DNA of 64,000 nt, from the NCBI GenBank assembly GCA_001599915.1, contig BCIG01000032.1, positions 132,342 to 196,341 on the forward strand. The letters run 5' to 3'. This DNA comes from Symbiotaphrina buchneri (Eukaryota > Ascomycota > Symbiotaphrinales > Symbiotaphrinaceae). The notes below the pieces were generated by a model. That model was not told the DNA's origin, searched no databases, and saw only the letters and a list, made by a program, of their open reading frames with translations. Shown here in pieces: positions 41,467 to 53,410 of this stretch. Each line of letters begins with the position of its first letter. The stretch's first letter is position 1. The translations under genes and the position numbers were made by a program.

Positions 41467-43519
41467 GGGCAGGTGGTCTTAATAGTACCAGGCCTCTGTA
41501 TGGCAACGGCGCCCAGAACGTACGTAGTCTAATGCGAGACAGACCTTCAGACACTCTCAGTGTATTGCTAGCTGTGGACCAGATCGTAGATATAAGGCTG
41601 AATATTGGCACTCGATTGGTGAACTCCATGTTTACCTGTACCTTAGGTGCTCGGCTCGTCGGCTGCTAAAAGCGGCGGCGCCGTGGGGCCCTGGCGGTAC
41701 TTCGTACGAAGTTATACAAGCGAGACCAAAGCCTCGCCTGTTGGCCTTTGCGCGACGACCGGTGCTGGCTGGAGACCTCGAGACCTATTCTTCCCCATCC
41801 GCCCGACCACACACTGCCAGACTCGGATGTCAGCGAGTCGATGAATCCTCCTTCTGCTTCTTAATTGACCGAAGAGAGTGCCTCATGCTGTCGCCTTCGA
41901 TGCTTTGTCTATAGCACCACCTCATAGCCGGCAGCCCGACAGGCTGCAGCGTCTTTGGCCCCAGAGAGCCGGCGTAGGCAAGTATGCACCGCTTACGGTT
42001 GCAGTCGAGTGACTCGAGTCGTGGGAGCATTTCATCCCCAGTCACGTACTTCCCGCACAGGGACTGCAGAGCAGTGACGTGCGAGGGAGTCGAGCTACTG
42101 GCGGTACGTCAGGTCGGCTCTTGCGTGGATCTCATCCTCACCTGCACTCCCCTGATGGCGAATCGAATGTCAGGACAAATCATCTGGCTACGAGCTCCTA
42201 CGGCGCGTCTCTCAAGTCCGCGGCGACCCTCGAAGCCTTCTCGCCGTCCCCTCTCCGATGTGATGACCACCTTTGAGGGATGCCGGCCAGCTTGTATAAA
42301 AGGTTTAATGGTATATTTAACAACTTTATACCTTTATTGTTATAAAAATAGATAAAAAGCGTTAATGCCCGAGTCACATGATCACACCTCAATTTGAAAG
42401 CCGTTTGGACAAGCACTTTTGCCTAGCCAAAGACGCACGCAGTGTGGATATTATATATCCGGTCTGCTGTTCGTCTTTGCTTGCGGAGGAGGGCTCTACA
42501 CTTTGTTCAAGCATGCTTACAGATTCTAACCTCGGTGGGCGAGTCCTTGGTACTTTGCCCCTGGAGAGTTTCCGTGGGTTTGAGCAGCTCAATGGCTCTG
42601 AAAAGAAACTCGTACGATTTCAGGTTGGGTAGCCTACAGCGCCTTACTCAGATCCTTCCTTGCAACGCAATTCACCTGGCCACGTTGGGTGGTTCGGCAC
42701 AGGTGCAAGTGCCATTGCTCTGTCTAGAAGGCTTCCTGGCCCTCTACCACCACAGGGCCTGCCAATCTGGGCGTGAGAGCTGCTCCGTGAGTGACTTCGG
42801 AAGAGACGGCGGGAAAGGTGAAGCAGATCAACTTGACCCGGATGTGGCGTGCAGCTGTGGGTGGGATGCAAGGCGCGTTGCATCGCCAGTCGTCGTCGCT
42901 GTCGTTGGGTTGTTGATGTCGCTTGTGCATTGGTTACTCGCTCCCTCTCTTCACGTAGATAGTTCTGTAAGCTTGAGTGAGCGCAAGGAAGGGTACGCCG
43001 CCGGATAGCAGAGGTGAACCAAACGGCAGGAGGAGATGAGCCCCAGGAGCTGATTCCGGGCTTGGGTTCTTTTTGGGGGAACTCAGGCACCTTTTGTGTC
43101 TCTTCCGCTGCCGCCTTAGAACGAGCGCGCTGGCTGTGGTGGCTGTGGCTCTGGTTCTGGTTCTGGCTCGCTTGTGCGCAAAGGCGATCCGCGCTCCACC
43201 CCGGCTCAGGATACCTTGAGCCTTAGTAAAAAGCCCCAACTCGACGCTTGCTGGACCGGACCGACTGCCTTCTCAACGCCGGCCAGTCGACGCAACGAGA
43301 CCGCACCGCAGCACGGTGCAAATGAGCATCACGGTGTCATGTTGACATACAGAGGCGAGCCAACCGAAGGCCGTCAGGTCTCACTTCAGGTGAGCCTCCC
43401 TGCACATGCCCTTCATCTGCAATTACTGCAACTGACTCCCACCTTATCCCAAAGCTGTTCTTCCATAGTAAATGCAGCCAAGCTAACCTGTCAACGACCC
43501 AGATGGTTTGAGGGTCGAC
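41467..43519. other. Gene-poor 2-kb interval with a small AT-rich patch
   Basis: No convincing gene. The longest plus-strand frame (about 190 codons near 42442-43008) is Cys/Leu/Ser-rich without a domain and overlaps opposite-strand frames of equal quality. A patch at about 42292-42365 is sharply AT-rich against GC-richer flanks. The region ends with the Ctk1 upstream sequence; a 5' UTR intron for that gene between about 43390 and 43502 is possible, because a CAGGTGAGCC donor and a GACCCAG acceptor are present. Confidence 0.45.
42292..42365. repeat. Short AT-rich patch, possible repeat relic
   Basis: About 75 bp of strongly AT-rich sequence (TTTAACAACTTTATACC, TTATAAAAATAGATAAAAAGC) sits abruptly between sequence of ordinary composition. 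Its texture resembles the AT-rich block at the right end of the window. It could be a remnant of a RIP-mutated insertion, but no family can be named. Confidence 0.4.
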
Positions 43520-46500
43520 ATGGTATCGTCGCACGGAAGACAGCGAACGCAAGATCATTGGAGAGACGACGAAGATTATACCGACAGACACAGTCATCGA
43601 TCTAGATATAGGAGTCCAGCGAGGGGCTTCTCAGAGGCTTCACATCACCGCAGGCCGTCGACGCCGCGTCAAGCACCATCAGACGGTGGGCATCGTCACC
43701 CACACAGTGAGCATCCTACCACAGGGGCACATCGTTCGTCCCCACGCCCACGGGGTAATAGCCGTGACAAAAGGAAGGGAGGAGTACATTCACCCACAGG
43801 CATAGAGTCAACGTCCGACCGGCGTAATTCGTACCGGTCGCGGCCTCTCCGGGAAGAGCGTCCAAGGCACCGTGAAGAACATCCGCGGGAGGTGCAACTT
43901 AGCAGGCGTACCAGTAGTCGCAGCCTTTCCCCCTCCGGGACAGATTATTATCGAAGTTCTAAGCGGAAGCATAGCCGCAGCCCGACTCGCCCAGCAGTCT
44001 CGTCAAAGCGGAGGACTGACATTGGGGACAGGCATCGGGATCTTGACCTATCTCCCCCTTCATCATCCTCCGCGTTCAGATCCATTGCGAAAGATCACCT
44101 GGGTCCATCTTCCTCTACACGTGACTTTCCTGAACCGGTGTCCAGATCAACTGGACGTCGCTCCAGGTCACCGGCTCCCAGAGGTTCTGAAAAGTTCCTC
44201 TCGAGGGAAGAACGATCCTTGGATTTGTCCCGCCACCCATCTTCAGGAAACCACGATTCAGTCAGGTCAGGACGGTCAGGAAGGTTTCGCTCTGATCGGC
44301 AAACGCCTCCAACGGCTGAAAACCGACGTTCTCATCAGAGCGAACAGAGTCTACCACGCTCTGGGTCGCGTAAGGATCCAGCTCGTTCCCCCTACCCGGA
44401 AAATCGTTCGCGGCTCTCGGCCGGGCGCCCTTCCGGGGGACCGCCACTTGCACGTCCACGGCAACGTTCGGTGGACTCGGAGAGAGGAAAAGCCACAGTC
44501 GAGATCAAGAGTGGTGCGAAGCGGTGGTCCTCTCCACCTGGAAAGGCGAAAGGAAAATACCGACGCTCGTCATCACCTCCCATGACGGCGAGAGGACCCC
44601 GTTCGAATGATGGGCCTCCTCCATCGCCCCCGCGGCCCATTCCCAGTTTTACAGACATCGAGGAGCGTAGTCCCCTGAACAACGACGTACACTTGAGGGA
44701 GGCGTTTCCACTGCATGGAATGAGAGCGTCTGACATCCAGGGGACAGAGCGCCCACCTAGACCTCATGTTGAAACACGTCACTCATTCTCTACTTCGCCA
44801 CAGTACATGACACCGACGTCCTCACATCATGGTTCTCCTCAGTCGCTGTCGCCGTATGGGAACGGTAGAGGTGGATGGTCTGGACAGCAGTCGCCTTACC
44901 ACCAGCACAAGTATGTTTTTACAACTTGCTATTTCCTTCTTGAGCTTCATTCTGACAAGCCGCAGCCAACAAATGCCCGGATATTCACCGCCGTATCGTC
45001 AGAACAGCTATCCCCCGACTGCTTCGCACCCCTATTATCCAAATCATCAGCCAGGCCACTATGGTGGCTCTCCAACTGGCATGCCGCACACTTATTCAAC
45101 ACAGCCGTACCGTGGTGGTCACCCTGGTTTCCGAGGGAACTCCTTCGGCGGAGTTCCAGATCGCCGTTATTCCAGTGCTGGGAACCAAAACTTCGCAATG
45201 CAGGGGCAACGAGGCCGCGCTCACTTCAGTAACCTCCACTGGACCGCAAGTGGTAAAGGCAGCATAGGACGTGCCCATTCTGATATATCTCCGGGCATGC
45301 CGCAAGCACAAGGCCAGGTCCATGTCTCAGCGCAAGCCTCCCAGGATGGACTCAATACCACGGTCCCTGAAAACGATGATCCAGAGGACAATCCATTTCG
45401 CCCTTCCAAAGCTCTAAGGGTGGAAGATCAAGACATTCAGGAAGATATGTCCCATAGTTCTACTGGTGAGATCACTATGCCACCGCCTGACCGCCCGGCT
45501 CCGACGGGGCCGCAGAGGAAAGAGGGTCCAAAAATCAGCTTCGCTCTCAAGTCGAAGACATCCTCGACGACAACGACTCCCCGCCCTGATCTATCGCAGC
45601 GGATGCGTGAACCTCCCTTCAAAAGGGACGACAGGACAAGTGGAGATAATTCTCGGGAGAGGTCAAATAATGGTCAAAAGATGACCGCGTCGAAGCCTCG
45701 GTCTGAGTTGAGTAGGTATGACCGAGAGTATCGAGCTAGTAGTCGCCAGGACCACAGACCCGACAGAAGGCCTTCCAACTCGCCTGCGTCTGCACCTCGC
45801 GATTATCCACGGAGAGAGAAGAGAATATTGAGAAGACAGAAACCGAGACCGAGTCTGTCGACTGAGTTTGCCGCGTCTGAATCGGTATACTATCGGAAGC
45901 CTGGAAACGAGTCTGTTGTAGGCTCCGGTACATACGGAAAGGTGTTCAAAGCAATTCATGTTTACACCAAGAACCGAGTTGCCTTGAAAAAGATCAGAAT
46001 GGAGGGTGAAAGGGACGGGGTGAGTGATCTGGTGCGAGCTAACCTTCTTATCTTGCGCTGAACCTCTCCAGTTTCCGGTCACTGCTGTACGCGAAATCAA
46101 GCTACTTCAGTCACTCAAGCATGACAATGTAGTAAGTCTACAGGAAGTCATGGTAGAAAAGAATGATTGTTTTATGGTCTTCGAATACCTCTCGCATGAC
46201 CTAACTGGCCTGTTGAATCATCCAAGCTTCAAGCTCGAACATGCTCACAAAAAGCACCTGGCTAGACAATTGTTTGAAGGCCTTGACTATCTGCACCGAC
46301 GTGGCGTCCTCCATCGGGACATCAAGGCTGCCAACATCCTCGTGAGCAACGAAGGGCAGCTGAAACTCGCGGATTTTGGACTTGCGAGATTTTTTGCCAA
46401 AAGGAGACAGCTTGATTACACCAACCGCGTCATAACGATCTGGTACCGTTCTCCTGAGCTCCTCCTGGGCGAAACCCAATATGGACCAGCGGTCGATATT

Positions 46501-47133
46501 TGGAGTGCAGCGTGTGTTCTCGTTGAGATCCTTACAAAGCATGCCATTTTCCCCGGCGACGGGGGAGAGATCAATCAGCTCGATAAGATCTACAACGTGC
46601 TCGGCACTCCAAACAAGTCCGACTGGCCGGGTTTGGTGGATATGGCGTGGTTCGAACTGCTCAGACCTACAGAGAAGAAGCCGAACGTCTTCGCCGAAAA
46701 GTACAAGGACAGACTGACTCCGGCTGCCTTCGATCTATTGGCGGCGATGTTCGTTTACGACCCTGCCAAGCGACCTACGGCAGGGGACGTCCTCGAACAT
46801 CCGTACTTCACTGCTGAAGATCCCGCCCCACGGCAGGCTACGGAGTAAGTGCATGTTCTCTCCTAACTATTGCCAAGCCGCTAACTGTTGTGCAGATTGA
46901 AGAATCTGGAAGGGGATTGGCATGAGTTCGAGTCCAAGGCTTTGCGGAAAGAAAATGAACGCAAGGACAAGGAGGCTCGGCGCGCAACTCGAGAGGAGCA
47001 GTATCAAAAAGAGAGGGAAAAGCGGCGTGCGTCGGCCAATGAATCTGTGGATCGGGATTCCAAGAGGCAAAGACCGAGCAGCCCGCCCGGCGCGAAAGGC
47101 AAGTCGCTCGAGAAAATGCGGGAATCGCCCTGA
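43520..47133 (+). CDS. CTK1: CTD kinase catalytic subunit Ctk1 (CDK12/13-like)
   Basis: Four exons (43520-44910, 44966-46019, 46072-46844, 46896-47133) give 1,151 residues. The first about 700 residues are Ser/Arg-, Pro- and Gly-rich (SRSLSPSGTDYYR, RHPSSGNHDS), like the RS-rich leaders of CDK12/13. The kinase domain begins near 773: glycine loop GSGTYGKV, lysine in VALKKIRM, cyclin-binding helix PVTAVREIK (the PITAIRE equivalent, just after a splice), HRDIKAANIL, DFGLARFF and TIWYRSPELLLGETQY. The tail GDWHEFESKALRKENERKDKEARR is typical of fungal Ctk1 and mainly charged helix. Ctk1 with its cyclin Ctk2 phosphorylates serine 2 of the RNA polymerase II CTD during elongation. The start is the first ATG; a longer frame begins only at TTG. 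The leader is far longer than in yeast Ctk1 (528 residues in total). Confidence 0.94.
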
Positions 47134-47905
47134 GATGGGGATAATGCACAGATACACCTTGCTGTGGTGTCTAAGGATCATCTTGAATGCGGGGAGGAAT
47201 TGCGCTACGGAACATTGCTGTGATGATTGAGCGGCAGTGTGAGAGTAGATTGGGATTTGGAAAGGTGTGCGACATGCCCGCCGAGGGGCACAAGGCCGAC
47301 ACAAGCGTCATGTGCGTGGAGATATAGATCAACAAGTGGCATGGCAGCATATAAGAGGAGCCTGGTTAAAGGAGAACGGCGCGAGAGACATTGTCTATTA
47401 GTAGAGTTCATCAATGCCAACCGTCCTACCTCAAAGTAGGTAGGTATCGTGTCCCGAATCCCGGCTCGCCGCAATGGGCGCGAGATATGAAATCACTGGC
47501 AGACGCCTGGGTCAATGAGATGAAACGGTGGTGCCTTATGGGTCTCGAGTACAGTCGGCTGATTATGGGGGTCATTATTTGGTGTCTGAATGTGTTGCCC
47601 ATTATCACCTACCGGTGTACGGTAGTTTCTGCTTATGTACCTATCAGTCGAGACTGCTACGTATTTCTCCACCTATACTTGCGGAGGCGGTACATACTCC
47701 TAACTACCCACCCCACTTCCCTCTCCCTACACTCCACCCCCGTACACAACATCCTTCATCCTTTGTCCTTCATCTTTTCTTCTTCCACCGAACTGCTCCT
47801 CCGCTGCTTCCCATTTGGCCGCCTTTCTCTCCAACGCTTGCTTGTCTTTCTTCTCTTCATTCCGATCAATTCTACCCACGACGGCCCGCGGGTAGCGCCC
47901 GAAGC
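47134..47905. promoter_or_regulatory. Intergenic gap, NPY1 promoter
   Basis: This 772-bp gap holds the Ctk1 trailer and the NADH pyrophosphatase upstream region. The last 200 bp are strongly pyrimidine-rich (CTTCCCTCTCCCTACACTCC), a frequent feature of fungal core promoters. A TACCTCAAAGTAGGTAGGTA motif near 47428-47447 is a relative of the ACCTTA family. No gene was recognised. Confidence 0.45.
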
Positions 47906-49365
47906 ATGTCTGCCTCCGCCGCCGCCTCCACGCCCGCACTCCCTGAACCCGCTCATGCTTCGCTGGACTCAATGCTGACACGCAAATTTGGGCGAGAGGT
48001 GGCCAACTACTTCTCCGGTCAGCTCGGCCCTTCTGCCTAATCTCCTTTCTTGCCTTCCAATCGCTCGCTCTCCCTCTCTCTTGCCGCTTCTCCTACCTCC
48101 CTATCGCCCCACTGCGCGCTGACTTGGATTTCCAATCGCTCAGGCTCACCACTCAACCGGGTGTCATTCCTCCGTACCGATCACACCTTCCTTTCCGCTG
48201 CCCTCAAACATCCTACCACCTCTTTCCTGCTATACAACAACCTTGCCCCGTTGGCTAAGGACCCGTCTCACCTGGCCTTTGTCTCCTACAAGGACGTCCA
48301 ACCCGTCATTGGGGATGATCCCTTCACTAAAAGCGAGGAGGAGATTCTCGCCGAATACAACTCCACCATAACACAGCCTTTGCTGGTGTTCCTGGGGATC
48401 GACGAACGGAACAAGGATGGTCTCAAGTACAAGCACCATCAGGGCGCTCCTTACTTCGCCGTTGATGTCACACCGAAAGGGACCTTGGCAAAGTCGGCCG
48501 AAGGCACCATTGCAGAGATGGAATCCCGAGGCCTCTCCTTCATACAGGGCCGTGCTCACATGAACTTCTCGCCTGGTGAAGGTACGCGCCGCCAATATCC
48601 TCTTTGGGAACTTGTTGCGTTGCGGCTAACGGACATTGCTGGTACACAGGAGCAATATTCGCGATGGGCCGTGCATTGATCGATTGGAATGATCGGAACC
48701 CCTTTTGTGCGCAATGCGGACAGCCTACGCTCTCAATCAACGCAGGGACGAAGCGCGCGTGTCCCCCTACTGACCTAGGAACCCTACCTACAGTCCAAGG
48801 GTCTACCACCCCTGCCAAGCCGAACGAGCGTCCGTCGTGCGCGACAAGAAAGGGTATCTCCAAAATTTCCTTTCCCCGTACGGACCCCACGATTATCACG
48901 GCCGTTGTCTCTCATGATGGCCAGCGCATCCTCCTGGGCCGGCAAAAGCGATGGCCGCCCTATTGGTACAGCACCCTCGCCGGCTTCTGCGAGCCCGCCG
49001 AGTCTGTCGAAGAGGCTGTCCGTCGCGAGGTGTGGGAAGAGAGCGGAGTGCACCTGGGCCGCGTCGTCATTCACAGCACGCAGCCGTGGCCTTATCCAGC
49101 GAATCTGATGATTGGGGCCATAGCCCAAGCGATCCCCAATGGAGAACAGATCGTGCTGGAAAACGATCCAGAATTGGAAGACGCAAAATGGGTGAGTTTC
49201 GAGGAAGTGGCCGAGGCGCTGAAGCACGGCACCAGCGGCCTCGGAGAGCCACCATCCGAGGGGTACAAGGAGGGTAGCCTGAGGCTACCGCCACCCACAG
49301 CTATTGCAAACCAACTCCTCACGGCGGTTGTAGGCGGGTTCCTAGGAGGGGAGAATAAACTTTGA
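47906..49365 (+). CDS. NPY1: Peroxisomal-type NADH pyrophosphatase (Nudix; NPY1/NUDT12)
   Basis: Three exons (47906-48017, 48144-48581, 48650-49365) give 421 residues. After an N-terminal domain, the zinc ribbon is FCAQCGQPTL with later cysteines in KRACPP and RPSCATRKG. The Nudix box is GFCEPAESVEEAVRREVWEESG, matching GX5EX7REUXEEXGU. The downstream TQPWPYPANLM is the NADH-pyrophosphatase SQPWPFP-type motif. The enzyme hydrolyses NADH, and decaps NAD-capped RNA in related proteins, to NMNH and AMP. The C terminus is ENKL; NKL resembles a peroxisomal PTS1 signal, in keeping with yeast Npy1, but targeting is inferred. The first intron of 126 nt is long for this window and pyrimidine-rich; it removes an in-frame stop. 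Confidence 0.94.
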
Positions 49366-49619
49366 GCGCAGCTAGCTGGAGTTGTCACATATGCCGCGAT
49401 AGATGGATGTTCTTTTAGATGAAGGAGGGGAGACGTGATCCATAGAACTGCGTACAAAGCAATGCAATGGTAGACAAATGAAAGAGGGCAACTAGCCACT
49501 GGAAAGGCTACCCGAGTTTGATACTACTGTCAGAAAACCCCAAATGAAGGTATAATCGTACGCCCTGCCCACATCCATTGATCCATGCCGCTAAATTCAC
49601 TCGTACGCCGCGTTACTTC

Positions 49620-50761
49620 TCACTTTGACCAAAACCAACCTCCTTTTCCCTCTTTCTGCGCACCGAGCCGGGGACCAGCAGCATCAGCATCAGAGACGTT
49701 GTGCGCGGGATCCTGCCGCGGTGCAGTGGTATGGACCGTCTCACTGATCTCCTCATTACCATCTGCAAACCGCTTCTTCAACACAACCTTCGTGTATACA
49801 CTCCCATCCGGAAGCGTCTTGCGCTCAGTCGTCGTTAAGGTGGAGACGATGCTGGGCTTTTCCGGCTCTACGGCGGCACCCTTGTCCGCGATACCGCGAT
49901 CCTCCGGGTGATACTGTGGCCCAAGAATTTGTTGTAGAGGTCGAGCTCCGTCTGGCCCTCGGCTTCTCCACCGCGGCTTGACAATCCCTCAACGGCGCCA
50001 GTTCCAGCCTCGTCCGCGACCGGCCCGTCGTCGAGTCTTTTCCAAGGACGAAGTACGCCTCGATTGAGTAACCCCATGATCCATTGCTCGGGGCTCTCGC
50101 GCTTATCCTCCCCAGTTCCAGAAAGCTTTCTCGGGGGAAGTGGCTTGCCCAGCTCTGCAAGCATGAGATCCTCGAAGGCATCCCGCCATCGAGTCGTTCC
50201 CTGGAATCCTAGCCGTCCGTCCTTCTCCAGGGCTAGCGGTGAGTATCTCGAAGAGATCAGGTAACCGAGCGGCCATGCAGAGGGGAAGAAATCCGACCAG
50301 AAGGAGGAGTGGCCGAAGAAAGGCTCCGTATCAAAAAGGTCGTGAAAGTCGAACGAATGCAGAAGGCCAAACGGGTACAATGGCTGGGAGTAGTCAAGGT
50401 GGTGCCAGGCTCGGTCAAACGGCGTCTCCTGAGCGCACCAGTCGTAGGCGCGTTCCCGCTCCGTAGTAGGGATAAACTTCTTGACCGGGATTTCATGCTC
50501 GTGACTACCGTCCGATGCACCAACATCACGCGCGGGGTTCGTCCGGCTCTGCTCTTCCCAGCCTCTCATTGCCGCAATTCCCTGGTCATCCGGCCAGCGG
50601 CTGCTAAGATGGGAAGATAGGTTGGAGGGTATACCAAGGAAGGTTTGGAGGAGGGAGGAGATGTGCCCGTCCGCGAATCGTCGAAAGGCAATGAACGGGT
50701 TTGGCTCTATCGGTGGCCGCTCCTGAGGAGTTTCGGACTCGCTCGGACTCCTAGGTGCCAT
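49620..50761 (-). CDS. Conserved fungal protein of unknown function with apparent frameshift
   Basis: From ATG 50761 an open frame of about 280 codons (MAPRSPSESETPQ, IPVKKFIPTTERERAYDWC, FLDLY-type block ELDLYNKFLG) runs to about 49920. Directly after that point a different frame is open for about 100 codons and looks just as coding: QYHPEDRG, KPSIVSTLTTTERKTLPDG, YTKVVLKKRFADGNEEISETVHTT, ending GWFWSK and a TGA at 49620-49622. No GT...AG intron of the right phase explains the switch. One base fewer than expected in the GGG run (CCC at 49920-49922, plus strand) would do so. This may be a sequencing error or a true frameshift. The first ATG is used; the longer frame begins at TTG. The family is one I associate with ascomycetes, function unknown. 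Confidence 0.7.
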
Positions 50762-51270
50762 GTACAAAGTGTAGATTGTTGCTGCGTACTCTATAGGAAT
50801 AGTCAGGATGAGACAGGTATCTCATTAGAGACAGGTAGAGGTTTCTTGTGCTCTGCTGTGAAGCTTTGATTGTGGGTGTTTGGAACTGGGGGAAGGTCCA
50901 GAAGTCGGTGGAAGCCCGGGCTATCATCATTGGTGGGGGCCACCAGGGTAGCACACCACGCTGCGACAAGCCACCCTTGGCCTCCCACCGCATACGAAAT
51001 ATATCTGTACCTGATCTACAAGGACGTGGCGTTCGACTGGGTAAGGTGTACCATACATACTCTTTCCTTGAACCACAAATTTACAAGGTATTATCGATTG
51101 GTCACCGCACACACTCTGCTCTCGTACCGGACCCTGTCAGGTTGAATTCATAAGGGGGTTGAGTTAGGGGGAATCCCCGCTTGGAGGGTGATGACATGTT
51201 CAAGCAAAACCTGTCAACTACGACGGCCCGAAGAGCGTCGCCAAGCATCCATTACACTCATACCGCGCAC
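50762..51270. other. Intergenic gap
   Basis: This 509-bp gap separates the promoter side of the unknown gene from the 3' end of the DUF4243 gene. No gene, RNA or clear repeat was recognised. Confidence 0.4.
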
Positions 51271-53064
51271 TCATACGAGTTTGGGCTCTGCTATGTGCTT
51301 TGCACGAGGCCGCTCTGCATAATCCTTCCAAGCTTCCGCGAATCCTGCTGAACGCACCCAAGGCTCACCGGAGTCCTCGACCGAGTCGATTACTGTAATA
51401 GTCAGTCAACCCTGAGAAGGTAATGTGGCCATACGGCAGCCTTACCCATATGGCCCAATTGTAACCACATTTCATCCTTGATCATAAAGCCTTCTTGATC
51501 CTCGTAGGGCCGGCACACCTCTTCCGCATGAGCCAGGGCTCGGATAAGCTTGCTTGCATGTCCGTCACCCTCTCGCTCACCGACACGCTTGAAGATACCA
51601 GCCCATGGATTGACGGACGAGTCCGACTGATCCCTGGGCACATAGTTCCTGATCTCATCCATCAGAGGCTCTGGAGAGCGGCGAGAAGCATACATGGCCA
51701 GGTCTGTCCGGCCTTTCCATTCCAGCAACCGCACTTTGTTCGACGTACTCAGCCATGGCTGCTTTAAGAAGACGGAGAAGAATATCGAGCAGTTGACGCA
51801 ATGCATGTAGTAAAAGTCGAATTTGATCTGCTTAGGCGGACGTTGTGCGCCCCCGGTGAAGTAGACTATACATCTCAGCACCTGCCATTCGGAGGGGCTC
51901 TGGCTCCGTACCTGTTGCATTTATCATCTCCGCAGTCTTCACTCCTAACTCCTCTGGTTTGACCCTGTACTGGCTGGCATAGGCGACCATCTGTTTTCCT
52001 GCTCGTCCAATTACACCATCCCGGAGCTTATTACCGTCCTTCCACAGTACCGCGCGTTTCAGCTTCTCATCGCCGCGGATCTCTTCCAGTAACGAGACTA
52101 GAGACCTGGAGTGAGTTGGGGAGCCTCTCTGCGCAGCCTCTTTTTCGGCTTCTAGGAAAAACGCTGACATGTAGTCCCCATGCACTGCCGCTTGAGCTAG
52201 GGCTTCCGCAACCAGGGCAGGTTGTTCGAACTCGACAGCAAAGCCGAGATGTATCAATGGGTGAAGGAAGCCTGTTCATGGTCAGCCTATGCTGCACGCC
52301 GCAGTTCTACAGACAAGCCACCCATGTATTGTCTAGCCAACATGGCGTCGGCTCTCTCATCCCCTTTGAACACAAATTCGTTGATCACGTCCTGCCACCC
52401 CTTTTTGCTTATTTCATCTTCGAAATACGCAAGGTAGGCCGGATAATATCTCTCATCTCCCAAGCACTTCTGGAAAAAAGAAACATCTCGCATGCGCTTG
52501 ACGTCTGACTCGTCGAGCGGCCCCATGCGGCGCTGATAAGATGCATTCGAGTCGTGGTGCTTTTGGAGGAGCTCTGGCGAAGCTCCTAAGGCGAGGGTTG
52601 TAAGAAGATGGTGTACAATATGGTTCTGTGGCAGATTCACATCAACATCTGGTTCATCCCATGGCGAAAACACCGGTCCCAACGGTTTCAAGAGGGTGGG
52701 CATACATGAAATCCATCCTTATTGAAGAATATATGACTAGAAAGCGTCCATCAGTAAAGTGGTTATAGTCATAGATTTTGCGGCGGTCGACGGACTGCTC
52801 CTCATGATTCTGTTGTAGTAGCTCGGATGCCTCGGCCGCAGATGCGTTATAGACGCCAGGGAGATGGAAGATGCCACGGTCTCTAGCCGTCAAATGGACA
52901 GTAGCAGCCGCAGTCATTGTGCGTAGATGGACCGCGGACGGTGGACGATGTAGGGCCACCGGCGGCCTGAGATAATTGATTGAGTGTCGTCTGGTGGAGA
53001 CAGATTGCAACAACCTCGAGGAGGAGGATGACAATGGGGACGAGGCGAACAGGTGCGTGGGCAT
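51271..53064 (-). CDS. Questin-oxidase-like protein (DUF4243, AflY family)
   Basis: Five exons (53064-52738, 52625-52322, 52271-51912, 51865-51446, 51392-51271) give 510 residues in a consistent phase. The family core shows NHIVHHLLTTLALGASPE, QRRMGPLDESDVKRM, WQDVINEFVF, FLHPLIHLGFAVEF (rebuilt by splicing), HGDYMSAFFLEA, TGGAQRPPKQIKFDFYYMHCVN and FLKQPWL. The first about 50 residues are Ser/Arg-rich without acids (SSSSSRLLQSVSTRR), so mitochondrial import is possible; a second Met lies near residue 50. The family includes Baeyer-Villiger-type enzymes of anthraquinone and aflatoxin pathways (AflY, GedK, MdpL), but many members sit outside such clusters. No polyketide synthase is nearby, so the substrate is unknown. 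The first intron, with a GTCATA donor, is the weakest junction; the third intron is only 46 nt. Confidence 0.85.
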
Positions 53065-53299
53065 TGGATGTTAGGTCTTGTCTCGCCAGGTATTTGTACT
53101 GTCTCTACATTGGCATATGTACGAAGTAAGGCAAGGTGGTATGCGTTCACTTTGGGAGGGCAAGTGTTTTTCCTACCTACAGGTAAGATGCGCCTCCGAT
53201 CTAAGGTAGTAAGTACTCCTACCTTACCTTACCTTAGCCAGCGTCCACCAGACAACGTTGAATCTCGACATCCTCCTGATAAGTCAAGGACGAGTACCG

Positions 53300-53326
53300 C
53301 TACCTACCTACCTACCTACCTACCTT
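53300..53326. repeat. (CCTA)n microsatellite
   Basis: Six uninterrupted CTAC/CCTA units lead into TTAAGGTACCTTAA, so the microsatellite merges with the ACCTTA-type motif, and replication slippage within this motif is a plausible origin. Confidence 0.85.
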
Positions 53327-53410
53327 AAGGTACCTTAACATCCTACCGTACCCAGTATCGGTGGTGACGTGCTCTGTTCTCCGAGCACAACGGTCGCGCC
53401 AGTGCCCGGA

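Noticed and set aside
42442-43008. Plus-strand frame of 188 codons
   Set aside because: No domain, no splice support, Cys/Leu/Ser composition like random GC-rich frames, and equally long frames on the opposite strand.
43872-44585. Plus-strand frame of 237 codons within the Ctk1 leader
   Set aside because: Alternate frame of an RS/Pro-rich coding stretch; such biased sequence commonly leaves long shadow frames.
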